Below are positions 1 through 10,015 of a stretch of 64,000 nt of DNA, piece after piece (position 1 is the first letter of the stretch; every line of letters starts with the position of its first letter). The notes beneath the pieces were generated by a model that made no database searches, was not told where the DNA came from, and saw only the letters and a program-made list of their open reading frames with translations. Made by a program: the position numbers and the translations under genes. Origin of the DNA: Saccopteryx bilineata (Eukaryota > Chordata > Mammalia > Chiroptera > Emballonuridae); the NCBI RefSeq assembly GCF_036850765.1, contig NC_089493.1:216068744-216132743 (forward strand). The letters are read 5' to 3'.

Positions 1-1138
1 TCTTTGACAATCCCACTGTCAACATCATACTCAATATGCAAAAATTAAAAGTAATCCCCTTATGATCTGGAACAAGGCAGTGTTCACCACTCTTATTCAA
101 CATAGTTCTGGAAGTCCTAGCCACAGAAATCAGACAAGAAGAAGAAATAAAAGGCATCCAATTTGGAAAAGAATTAAAACTATCATTATTTACTGATGAA
201 ATGATTCCGTACATAGAAAACCCTAAAGTCTCAGTCAAAAACCTACTAGACCTGATAAATGAATTTGGCAAGGTGGCAGGATATAAAATTAATATTCAGA
301 AATTAGTGGTATTTTTATACACCAGCAATAAACTGTCTGAAAAAGAAATTAAGGAAATCATTTCCTTCACTATTGCAACAAAAAAATAACGTACCTATGA
401 GTAAATTTAACCAAAGAGGTAAAGGACTTGTACTCAGAAAATTATAAAATATTGATAAAAGAAATCAAGAAAGATATAAATAAGTGGAAGAATATACCGG
501 TTCATGGATAGGAAGAATAAACATCATTAAAATGTCTATACTACCCAAAGCAATCTCTAAATTTAATGCAATTCCTATTAAAAAACCAATGGCATACTTC
601 AAAGATATAAACAAATATTCCAAAAATTTATATGGAACCAAAAAAGAACACAAATAACCTTATCAATCTTGAAAATGAAGAATAAAGTGGGTGATATCAC
701 ACTTCCTGATATCAAGTTATACTACAAGGCCATTGTACTTAAACAGCTTGGTACTGGCATAAGAACAGACATACAGATCAATGGAACAGAACAGAGAACC
801 CAGAAATAAACGCATGCCTTTATAGTCAATTGATATTTGACAAAGGAGGTAAGAGCATACAATGGAGTAAAGACAGTTTCTTTAACAAATGGTGTTGGGA
901 AAATTGAACAGATACTTGCAAGAAAATGAAACGAGACCACCAACTTACACCATTCACAAAAATGAATTCAAAATGGATAAAAGACTTAAATGTAAGTTGT
1001 GAAACCATAAACATCTTGGAAGAAAACATAGGCAGTAACTCTCCAGTATCTCTCACAGCAATATATTTGCTAATTTACCTCCATGAGCAAGTAAATAAAA
1101 GACAGGATGAACAAATGGGACCATATGAAACTAAAAAG
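1..1138 (+). mobile_element. Old LINE-1 fragment, ORF2 reverse-transcriptase to C-terminal part (left half of split element)
   Basis: Degenerate plus-strand L1 ORF2. Around 189-300 the reading frame resembles the RT active-site region and the following 'ENP...[10 protein letters not shown]' block. The catalytic F-A-D-D position reads F-T-D-E (189-200), so the second active-site aspartate is lost. Many stops and frameshifts follow. Later blocks match the ORF2 C-terminal domain (tryptophan-rich 'NKWCWEN'-like and 'NSKWIKDLN'-like stretches near 880-1000). The element enters from outside the window and is cut at 1138 by a younger minus-strand L1. It resumes at 8940. It is a dead copy, older than its guest. 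Confidence 0.93.
1130..1138. repeat. Target-site duplication of the full-length L1, 3'-side copy
   Basis: The 9 bases 'actaaaaag' occur here and again at 8931-8939. They exactly bracket the minus-strand L1, and the old L1 reads continuously across the pair. This marks target-primed insertion into an A-rich site. Confidence 0.88.
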
Positions 1139-1396
1139 TTTTTTGTTTTTTTTTTAAATAATTTTATTTTTTTAATGGGGTGACATCAATAAATCAGGAT
1201 ACATATATTCAAAGATAACAAGTCCAGGGTATCTTGTCGTTCAATTATGATGCATACCCGTCACCCAAAGTCAGATTGTCCTCTGTCACCTTCTATCTTG
1301 TTTTCTTTGTGCCCCTTCCCCTCCCCCTTTCCCTCCCCCATTCCCCCCTCCCCCCCGTAACCACCACACTCTTATCAATGTCTCTTAGTTTCACTT
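1139..1396 (-). other. L1 3' UTR with G-rich tract and A-tail
   Basis: In sense direction, ORF2 is followed by a G-rich run (C-rich on plus, about 1313-1357), a conserved block ending 'tgtcaccccatta', and an A-rich tail. Runs of four or more G separated by short spacers could fold as a G-quadruplex; a G-rich polypurine tract is a known trait of mammalian L1 3' UTRs. The tail is interrupted by other bases, suggesting it has begun to decay. Confidence 0.88.
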
Positions 1397-4300
1397 TTAT
1401 GTCCCACCTATGTATGGAATAATGCAGTTCCTGGTTTTTTCTGATTTACTTATTTCACTTCGTATCATGTTATCAAGATCCCACCATTTTGCTGTAAATG
1501 TTCCGATGTCATCATTTCTTATGGCTGAGTAGTATTCCATAGTGTATATGTGCCACATCTTCTTTATCCAGTCATCTATTGACGGGCTTTTTGGTTGTTT
1601 CCATGTCCTGGCCACTGTGAACAATGCTGCAATAAACATGGGGCTGCATGTGTCTTTACGTATCAATGTTTCTGAGTTTTGGGGGTATATACCCAGTAGA
1701 GGGATTGCTGGGTCATAAGGTAGTTCTATTTTCAGTTTTTTGAGGAACCACCATACTTTCTTCCATAATGGTTGTACTACTTTACATTGCCACCAACAGT
1801 GTATGAGGGTTCCTTTTTCTCCACAACCTGTCCAACATTTGCTATTACCTATCTTGCTAATAATAGCTAATCGAACAGGTGGGAGGTGGTATCTCATTGC
1901 TGTTTTGATTTGCATTTCTCTAATAGCTAAAGAAGATGAGCATCTTTTCATATATCTGTTGGCCATTTGTATTTCTTCCTGGGAGAAGTGTCTGTTCATA
2001 TCCTCTTCCCATTTTTTTATTGGATTGTTTGTTTGTTTGTTGTTGAGTTTTATGAGTTCTATGTATATTTTGGATATTAGGCCCTTATCTGAGCTGTTGT
2101 TTGAAAATATCATTTCCCACTTAGTTGGCTTTCTGTTTATTTTGTTATTAGTTTCTCTTGCTGAGCAAAAACTTCTTAGTCTGATGTAGTCCCATTCATT
2201 AATGTTTGCCTTCACTTCTCTTGCCATTGGAGTCAAATTCATAAAATGCTCTTTAAAACCCAGGTCCATGAGTTGAGTACCTATGTCTTCTTCTATGTAC
2301 TTAATTGTTTCAGGTCTTATGTTTAGATCTTTGATCCATTTTGAGTTAATTTTTGTACGGGGGGAGAGACTGTAGTCCAGTTTCATTCTTTTGCATGTGG
2401 CTTTCCAGTTTTCCCAGCACCATTTATTGAAGAGGCTTTCTTTTCTCCATTGTGTGTTGTTGGCCCCTTTATCAAAAATTATTTGACTATATATATGTGG
2501 TTTTATTTCCGGACTTTCTATTCTGTTCCATTGGTCTGAGTATCTATTTTTCTGCCAATACCATGCTGTTTTGATTGTCGTGGCCCTATAATAGAGTTTG
2601 AAGTCAGGTATTGTAATGCCCCCAGCTTCATTCTTTTTCTTTAGGATTGCTTTGGCTATTTGGGGTTTTTTATAGTTCCATATAAATCTGATGATTTTTT
2701 GCTCTATTTCTTTAAAAAACGTCATTGGAAGTTTGATGGGAATTGCATTGAATTTGTATATTGCTTTGGGTAATATAGCCATCTTGATTATATTTATTCT
2801 TCCTAGCCAAGAACAAGGTATATTCTTCCATCTTATTATATCTTTTTCAATTTCCCTTAACAATGGTTTATAGTTTTCATTATATAAGTCCTTTACATTC
2901 TTTGTTATGTTTATTCCTAAGTATTTTATTTTTTTTGTTGCAATCGTGAAGGGGATTATTCTTTTGAGTTCCTTCTCAGTTGTTTCATTGTTGGCATATA
3001 GAAAGGCTATTGACTTCTGAATGTTAATTTTGTATCCTGCGACCTTACTGTATTGGCTTATTGTTTCTAGTAGTCTTTTTGTGGATTCTTTGGGGTTTTC
3101 GATGTATAGGATCATATCATCTGCAAAAAGTGATACCTTTACTTCTTCTTTTCCGATATGGATGCCTTTTATTTCTTTGTCTTGTCTGATTGCTGTGGCT
3201 AGAACCTCTAGTACCACATTAAATAAGAGTGGAGAGAGTGGACAACCCTGTCTTGTTCCTGATTTAAGGGGGAAAGCCTTCAGTTTAGTGCCATTTAACA
3301 TGATGTTAGCTGATGGTTTATCATATATGGCCTTTATCATGTTGAGATATTTTCCTTCTATACCCATTTTGTTGAGAGTCTTAAACATAAAATTGTGTTG
3401 TATTTTATCGAAAGCCTTTTCTGCATCTATTGATAAGATCATGTGGTTTTTGTTCTTTGTTTTGTTGATATGGTGTATTACGTTAACTGTTTTACGTATG
3501 TTGAACCATCCTTGAGATTCTGGGATGAATCCCACTTGATCATGATGTATTATTTTTTTAATATGTTGTTGTATTCGGTTTGCTAGTATTTTGTTTGTAT
3601 TTTAGCATCTGTATTCATTAGAGATATTGGTCTGTAGTTTTCTTTTTTTGTGCCATCCTTGCCTGGTTTTGGTATGAGGGTTATGTTGGCCTCATAAAAT
3701 GTGTTTGGAAGTATTGCTTCTTCTTCAATTTTTTGGAAGACTTTGAGTAGAATAGGAACCAAGTCTTCTTTGAATGTTTGATAAAATTCGCTGGTATAGC
3801 CGTCAGGGCCTGGACTTTTATTTTTGGGGAGGTTTTTAATGGTTTTTTCTATTTCTTCTCTACTGATAGGTCTGTTTAGGCTTTCTGCTTCTTCTTGACT
3901 CAGTCTAGGAAGGTTGTATTTTTCTAGGAATTTATCCATTTCTTCTAGGTTGTTGAATTTAGTGGCATAAAGTTTTTCATAGTATTCTACAATAATTCTT
4001 TGTATATCTACGGTGTCCGTGGTGATTTCTCCTCTTTCATTTTGGATTTTGTTTATATGAGTTCTTTCTCTTTTTTCCTTGGTAAGTCTTGCCAGGGGTT
4101 TGTCAATTTTATTGATCTTTTCAAAGAACCAGCTCCTTGTTCTATTAATTGTTTTCTATAGTTTTTCTGTTCTCTAATTCATTTATTTCTGCTCTGATTT
4201 TTATTATCTCCTTTCTTCGGCTGGTTTTGGGTTGTCTTTGTTCTTCTTTTTCTAGTTCCTTAAGGTGGGAAGTTAAGTGGTTCACTTGGGCTCTCTCTTG

Positions 4301-5224
4301 TTTGTTCATATATGCCTGAAGTGATATGAACTTCCCTCTTATCACTGCTTTTGCTGCATCCCATAGATTCTGATATGTCGTATTCTCATTTTCATTAGTC
4401 TGTATAAATCTTTTGATCTCTGCACTTATTTCTTCTTTGACCCATTCATTTTTTAAAAGTATGTTGTTTAGTTTCCACATTTTTGTGGGATTTTTTTCCT
4501 CTTTTTTGCAGTTGAATTCTAGTTTCAAGGCTTTATGATCAGAAAATATGCTTGGTACAACTTCAATTTTTCTGAATTTGCTGATGTTGTTTTTGTGGCC
4601 CAACATATGGTCAATTCTTGAGAATGATCCATGGACACTGGAGAAAAATGTATACTCAGTCACTTTGGGATGAAATGTCCTGTAGATGTCTATCATATCC
4701 AGGTGCTCTAGTGTTTTGTTTAAGGCCACTATGTCTTTGTTGATTCTCTGTTTGGATGACCGATCTAGAGCCGTCAGCAGTGTATTGAGGTCTCCAAGTA
4801 TGATTGTATTTTTGTCAGTTTTTGTTTTAAGGTCAATAAGTAGCTGTCTTATATATTTTGGTGCTCCTTGGTTTGGTGCATATATATTAAGAATTGTTAT
4901 GTCTTCTTGATTCAGTGTCCCCTTAGACATTATGAAATGGCCATTTTTATCTTTGAGTACTTTTCCTGTCTTGTAGTCAGCATTATCCAATATGAGTATT
5001 GCTACACCTGCTTTTTTTTGGATGTTATTTGCTTGGAGTATTGTTTTCCAGCCTTTCACTTTGAATTTGTTTTTATCCTTGTTACTTAGATGAGTTTCCT
5101 GTAGGCAGCATATAGTTGGATTTTCTTTTTTAATCCATTGTGCTACTCTGTGCCTTTTTATTGGTGAGTTTAATCCGTTTACATTTAGTGTAGTTATTGA
5201 TACTTGTGAGTTCCCTATTGCCAT
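1397..5224 (-). pseudogene. L1 ORF2 (endonuclease / reverse transcriptase), disrupted by two frameshifts
   Basis: ORF2p nicks target DNA and reverse-transcribes L1 RNA. Three open segments cover it. 5224-4145 (359 residues) is the APE-like endonuclease, with 'LQETHL', a 'GDLN' block (usually GDFN) and C-terminal 'SDHKAL'. 3939-3583 (118 residues) is the start of the RT, with '[14 protein letters not shown]' and 'NYRPISLMN'. 3535-1397 (712 residues) is the rest of the RT with 'FADDMILY' and the C-terminal domain. The frame breaks next to 4145 and again near 3595-3605, where it looks like a small deletion. Between the first two segments the amino-acid homology continues in another frame. The endonuclease and RT signature residues are otherwise well kept, so decay is slight. 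Confidence 0.93.
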
Positions 5225-5526
5225 TTTATATCTTGCTTTCTGTTAGTTTTATGTCTTGTTGATCCTTCTCTTTCGTTTTTCAATCTTTTGTTTTTATTTG
5301 GTTGTATTCCATACATCTTTCCTCTGTTGCTATCTTTTTTATCTCATGTGCTTCTGTGGTGGTTTTTTCAATGGTGGTTACCTTTGAGTAATGAAAAGGG
5401 TCCCTACCTTGTTCATTGTAGCAAACTATTTTGTGAGTACTTTTGCACTCCATCGTCCTTTGCTACTGTTAATCTCCATCTTCTCCCCCTCTTTCTTTTT
5501 GTTGTTGTCACAGTTTAAATTTGGTT
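5225..5526 (-). other. L1 inter-ORF spacer (302 bp)
   Basis: A-rich in sense, without a long open frame. It separates the ORF1 stop (5527-5529) from the ORF2 start ATG (ends at 5224). Human L1 has a spacer of about 63 bp, so this one is long. ORF2 translation in L1 is thought to depend on reinitiation, so spacer length is of interest. The ORF2 start was chosen because the conserved N-terminal 'TLNVNGL' block begins about ten residues in. Confidence 0.8.
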
Positions 5527-6546
5527 TTATTGTGTTCTTCTTGAAGCTTTTACTTGTGGCTCTGTTTTTTTTTTGTTCTTTGTATCTGATTGGAGAACCC
5601 CCTTTAGTAATTCCTGGAGTGGGGGTTTTCTGATGATAAATTCCCTCATCTTTTCTGTATCTGTGAATGTTTTTATTTCTCCTTCATATTTGAAGGATAG
5701 CTTTGATGGGTATAGTATTCTTGGCTGAAACTTTCTCTCTTTCAGGACTTTAAATATTGGGGTCCACTCTCTTCTAGCTTGTAGAGTTTCTGCTGAGAAA
5801 TCTGATGATAATCTAATGGGCCTTCCTTTATATGTTGTATTCTTCTTTTCCCTGGCTGCCCTGAGAATTTTTTCTTTGCTGTTGGTTTGTGTCAATTTCA
5901 TTATGATATGCCTTGGAGTAGGTTTGTTGGGGTTAAGAAAACTCAGTGTTCTGTTTGCTTCTTGAATTTGAGGCTTTAGTTCTTTCCACAGGCTTGGGAA
6001 GTTCTCATCTATTATTTGTTTGAGTATGTTCTCCATTCCATTTTCTCTCTCTTCTCCCTCTGATATACCTATTATTCTTATGTTATTCTTTTTGATGGAG
6101 TCAGATAATTCTTGTAGGGCTATCTCATTTTTTTTAATTTTTGAGTCTCTTTCTTCTTCTCTCTGTTGTGCCTCAAGTTGCTTGTCTTCTATTTCACTAA
6201 TCCTCTCTTCTATCTGACCTGTTCTATTAGCTAAGCTTGTTACTTCGTTTTTCAGCTCGTGAATTGAGTTTTTCATCTCTGTTTGATTTGTTTTTATAGT
6301 TTCAATTTCTTTGGACATATATTCTTTGTGTTCATTGAGTTGTTTTCTGAGCTCCCTAAATTGCCTTTCTGTGTTTTCTTGTATATCTCGGAGGATTTTT
6401 AGGATTTCTATCTTGAATTCTCTGTCATTTAGCTCCAAGGTTTCCAATATATTAAATTTTTTCTCCATAGATTTTTCCTCATCTAGCTGTGTTACCTCTC
6501 TTTCTTTTGTATCCATGATATTCGATTTTCTCTTCCTTAATGTCAT
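5527..6546 (-). CDS. L1 ORF1 protein (RNA-binding chaperone), intact 339 residues
   Basis: ORF1p coats L1 RNA in cis as a trimer and acts as a nucleic-acid chaperone in the cytoplasmic ribonucleoprotein. The frame is uninterrupted at 339 residues, close to the 338 of human ORF1p. About residues 30-150 form a highly charged E/K-rich heptad coiled coil. The RRM-like domain follows, from 'NNIRIIGISEGEE' at about 155. The C-terminal domain includes 'KILRAAREK' at about 230 and 'RREW' shortly after. The C-terminus is lysine-rich. The start ATG is followed by a basic 'TLRKRKSN' stretch. An open ORF1 beside a frameshifted ORF2 means only ORF1p could be made. Confidence 0.95.
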   Translation of the reverse strand: MTLRKRKSNIMDTKEREVTQLDEEKSMEKKFNILETLELNDREFKIEILKILRDIQENTERQFRELRKQLNEHKEYMSKEIETIKTNQTEMKNSIHELKNEVTSLANRTGQIEERISEIEDKQLEAQQREEERDSKIKKNEIALQELSDSIKKNNIRIIGISEGEERENGMENILKQIIDENFPSLWKELKPQIQEANRTLSFLNPNKPTPRHIIMKLTQTNSKEKILRAAREKKNTTYKGRPIRLSSDFSAETLQARREWTPIFKVLKERKFQPRILYPSKLSFKYEGEIKTFTDTEKMREFIIRKPPLQELLKGVLQSDTKNKKKTEPQVKASRRTQ

Positions 6547-7500
6547 CTGAGGGTGGTTTTGTTGATAGTATTAATGAGATTTAATAAAGAATAAAAAGTT
6601 AAAAAAAATAAAAAATCAAAAAGAGTTGTTTCTTTTTTAAAAAATTAATAATGAAATAAAGAAAAATAAAATAATAATTTTTTAAAAAAGGAAATTATTC
6701 CCCCTCTCCTTTTTTCCTCTCCTCTCCCCTTTTTCTTGAGAAAATCTTGTGGTGAACTGTGAATTATAACAAATAATGCCTGTGATGGAGGTCCTGAATT
6801 GGGGAAAAGTAATAAAGGGGCAAAAAAAAAAAAAAAGAAAAAGGGGGGCGGTATGGACCCACAAAAAGCAAATAAGGAAAAAATTTGGGTCAAGAATAAA
6901 ATGATTTGCTTTTAGGTGTTGGTTGTCTAAGAGTTATGATGAGAGGAATAAGAGGAGAACAGAAAAATGGGGGGACAAATTAAAAAAATACTATTGTATT
7001 TAGTGGAACAAGAACTAGATAAATGGAGAGCCAGGGATGGGAGCACTGCTAGTGAGTTAAAAAGGTGAAGTAAAAACCCCCAAAATGCCACAAACATAAG
7101 TTTGAGTCCCAGATAAGATAATTTGTTTGTTATTGATGTTTGAATGAGAGGAGATGTAAAGGAGAAAGGAAGAAACTAATATAGAGGGAGAAAAGAAAGA
7201 GAGAGAGAGAAAAAAAGAGGGAACCAGTAAAAGAAGAAAAAAGAAAGGAGAGAGAGAGAGTTAAGGGTTTTGGAGTGCAACCCTCATAGAGAGAAAGGAA
7301 GAGGAGAGAAAAGATCATGGGAGATGTAACACTTATGGGTAGTGTAGTTCAAGGAGAGGAGAGAGTAAGACCGGCAGAGAGTTAATCGGCCAAATTGGAG
7401 GAGGAAAAAAAGTATCTAGAATGAAGATAAGAGAAACAAACGAACAAATATAATAAAATGGGATAGGTTATAAAGTCTGCAGATTATTCTTGATTTTGAG
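6547..7500 (-). other. L1 5' UTR, AT/purine-rich segment next to ORF1
   Basis: Low-complexity on both strands: A/T runs at 6590-6690 and a long purine-rich stretch (GA repeats, about 7140-7330) on the plus strand, which is C/T-rich in L1 sense. It joins the CpG-rich promoter half of the 5' UTR to ORF1. Short open frames here are composition artefacts. Confidence 0.75.
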
Positions 7501-7859
7501 AGGTTATCTTCTTGCTTTTTCTTTTCTCTCCCTCTTCCTGGTTGGTGACTCTGTACCCCAGGTTCTGCCCCTTTGGCACGCTCAGGTAGAGGTTTGCAGT
7601 TGATAAGTCTCTATGGCAATGTCATGTATTGTGCTTTAGTCTCGTTGGGAGTCAAGGCTCATTAGCATTCATAGGCTCCGACAGTGAGAGAGTCCGTGTT
7701 CCTGGAGCCTTTCTCCTAGTCTTTCCTTCCTCAATTAGTAGCCTGATAATCCAGCTATGGGGTTGTTGCTGCCTCTGCCTGGATAGTAAGAGGTTCAAAG
7801 AGCTGGCCACTCCCCACTCTATTCCCACTCAGCACAGGGCTCTGGGTAAGGCTCAGTCA

Positions 7860-8490
7860 GTCAGAGCTGCTAGCATAATCAGGCGGGCTTTCCGCCCACT
7901 CAAAGACCTCTGGCTCTGCCACTCTGTCCAGTAACACAGGCGGGCACCCACTTCCGGGGTGCTTGGAGGAAACTCTCATTCACTATCTGCGCACGCAGAC
8001 CAGGATATCCGGCCAGTAGTCTCACGCTCTGAGTGAAACCCCCAACCGCATGGTAATTTGCAGCGCTGAAATTCGCTCTCGCTCCGTCCCCGTGCGCGGC
8101 TTTTGCAAGGCGCTGGGGTGGCCCGAGATTCCGCTTTTGCCCATACAAAGGCCCCTGACTCTGCCCCTCTGTGCGATAACACGGGCGCGCACTGCCGAGG
8201 CACTCGGAGGAATCGCTCACTACCTATCTGCACGCGCACACCAGGATATGAGGCCGGCCGCGTTTCCCTGAGTGAAACCCTCACCAGCACGGAAAATTTC
8301 CACCATTGGAATTAGTTCTCGCTCCCTCCCGTGCGCGGCTTTCCCAGGGCACTGGGGCTGCCCAGAGATTCTGCTTTCGGCCCACAGAAAGGCCTCTGAC
8401 CCTGCCTCTCTGTGGGGCAACACAGACACCCACTTCTGGGGCTTAGGAAGAGATCTCTCGCCCACTAACTGCGCACCAACCAGGAGAACG
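7860..8490 (-). repeat. Tandem ~243-bp units in the L1 5' UTR (about three, divergent)
   Basis: The same order of blocks recurs: 'aaag-cctctg-ctctgcc', an 'aacac' block, a 'cacc/gcacac-caggatat' block, 'gagtgaaaccc', 'gctctcgctcc', 'gtgcgcggctt' and 'ggcgctgggg'. The first block starts at 7902, 8147 and 8388, giving periods of 245 and 241 bp. The third unit is incomplete at its right end and the first is more diverged to its left. The units are CpG-rich. Tandem 5' UTR monomers acting as the promoter are known in mouse L1; here the repeats lie inside the 5' UTR with about 440 bp of non-repeated sequence before them. Confidence 0.8.
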
Positions 8491-8930
8491 GGTAAAATGG
8501 CTGCCCCGCTTGTCTTTCTTTGTTTGGGTTTGGCGCGAGTGTTAGCTTGTATTGCCCGGCTTGCCACAGGAACAGTTTTTCCTCCGCTAGGATCTCCGTG
8601 CCACAGCCTGGTTCGGCCTTTTGTGCGCGGCCTGGATGTATTCACCCCCTTTGCCCACCTCAGTTTCTATATTCACAGTTACCAGAGAAAGCCGCCCTGT
8701 TTAGGTTAGTGAGGAAGGCGGAGCATTTCTTACTCCCTATTTCCTTCAGGATTTGGTTATATATTTAGCCAATTTTTCACTCGACCATACCTTCGGGTGT
8801 ATTGTGAAGCATCTGGAGGCTCCAAGTATAGGTTTTTCTGTTTCTGGTTGAAGATCTTGTTGAGTTTTTGGGGAGATTTATCGGTATCGCTTCCTACTCC
8901 GCCATTACTCTGACGTCATCTCCCGAGAGT
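8491..8930 (-). promoter_or_regulatory. 5' end of L1 5' UTR: probable internal promoter
   Basis: The first ~440 bp of the element in sense. Near the extreme 5' end lies a perfect palindromic CRE/ATF site, TGACGTCA (8911-8918). Just downstream in L1 sense is an 'aatggcgga' block (8899-8907) like the YY1 site that positions transcription start in human L1. Their placement within 35 bp of the element's end fits an internal promoter that starts at base 1. Activity is inferred. Confidence 0.65.
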
Positions 8931-8939
8931 ACTAAAAAG
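8931..8939. repeat. Target-site duplication of the full-length L1, 5'-side copy
   Basis: 'actaaaaag', identical to 1130-1138. The element's first bases (sense) adjoin it, and the interrupted old L1 resumes immediately to the right. Confidence 0.88.
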
Positions 8940-10015
8940 CTTTTGCACAGTAGAAGACACCATTAACAAAATGAAAAGACAACCCACACAATGGGAGAAC
9001 ATATTTGCCAATACATCTGCAAGGGATTAATAACCAAAATTTATAAAGAACTCGTAAACTAAACACCAAGAAGGTAGAGTCCAATTAGAAATGGGCAAAA
9101 GAACTGAGTAGACACTTGTCCAGAGAGGACATACAGATGGCCAATAGGCATATGAAAAAATGTTCAACATCACTAATCATCAGAGAAATGCAAATTAAAA
9201 CCACAATGAGATATTACTTCACACCTGTCAGAATGGTGCTCATTAACAAAACAACACACAATAAGTGCTGGCGAGGATGTGGAGAAAAGGAAACCCTCCT
9301 GCACCAGCAGGTGGAAATGCAGACTGGTGCAGCCACTTTGGAAAACAGTATGGGTTTCCTCAAAAAAAATAAAAATGGAACTGCCTTTTGACCCAGCTAT
9401 CCCACTTTTAGGAATTTATCTTAAGAATAACAAATCACTGATTCAAAAGAAAAAATTTACCCCCATCTTTATTGCAGCATTGTTTATAATAGCCAAAATC
9501 TAGAAATAGCCCAAGTGTCTGTCAATGGACAAGTGGATTAAAAAGAGGTGGTACATATCCACAATGGAATACTATGCAGCAGTGAAAAAGTGTCACACCT
9601 TTTGTGACAGCATGGATGGACCTGGAGATTATTATGCTAAGTGAAATAAGCCAAGTAGAGAAAGAAAAATATCATATGATCTCATATTTATGTTGAATCT
9701 AATAAACAAAGTGAGTTGAGGAATGGAATAGAGGCAGAGGCGGGGTCACAGGAACTGAAGGGACAGCTATCAGAGGGAAAGGGGATGAAGGGATGGGATC
9801 AGAGAAGGTGAAGGGGTTAGTGAAACTATATATACATAACACAGAGATATAGATAACAGGGCAGCAAATCCTAGAATAAAGGGGGGAAGTTAGAAGGAGG
9901 AGGGCAAAAGGGGGTATAAAAAGGGACACAGAGGTGGGGAATGAGGGACACTTGAATCAGTGGGACACTTGAATCCATGTAAACACAATAAATTAAAAAT
10001 TAGTAAAAATTATAT
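8940..10015 (+). mobile_element. Old LINE-1, ORF2 C-terminus and 3' UTR (right half of split element)
   Basis: Continues the element of 1-1138. ORF2 C-terminal blocks are readable in shifting frames: about 9116-9260 ('[19 protein letters not shown]'), 9279-9503 ('[12 protein letters not shown]', 'FIAALFIIAK'), then 'MEYYAA'-like residues near 9570. A G-rich 3' UTR follows (9710-9930) and a decayed A-rich tail ends near 10015. Its 3' UTR differs from that of the nested L1, so it belongs to an older family. Confidence 0.92.

Larger units (their letters stand above)
1139..8930 (-). mobile_element. Full-length LINE-1 nested inside an older L1
   Basis: About 7.8 kb on the minus strand, in sense order: 5' UTR (8930-6547) with a CpG-rich head and tandem units, intact ORF1 (6546-5527), a 302-bp spacer, ORF2 (5224-1397) broken by two frameshifts, a G-rich 3' UTR and an A-rich tail (T-runs at 1139-1174). 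It is flanked by the 9-bp duplication 'actaaaaag'. The near-intact state suggests a fairly recent insertion. It cannot be autonomous as written because ORF2 is broken. It could be a damaged copy or contain sequencing errors. The family is that of the 3' ends at 29005, 39985 and 49546, which share the 'taatggggtgacat' terminal block. Confidence 0.96.

Noticed and set aside
1740..6550. Plus-strand open frames across the minus-strand L1
   Set aside because: They are antisense shadows of ORF1/ORF2 coding bias; their sequences match no family and the minus strand explains the region fully.
7629..8768. Plus-strand frames (73-145 residues) antisense to the L1 5' UTR, considered as an ORF0-like antisense gene
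   Set aside because: ORF0 is described for primates. These frames are spread over the tandem units in different phases and are better explained by high G+C with few stops.
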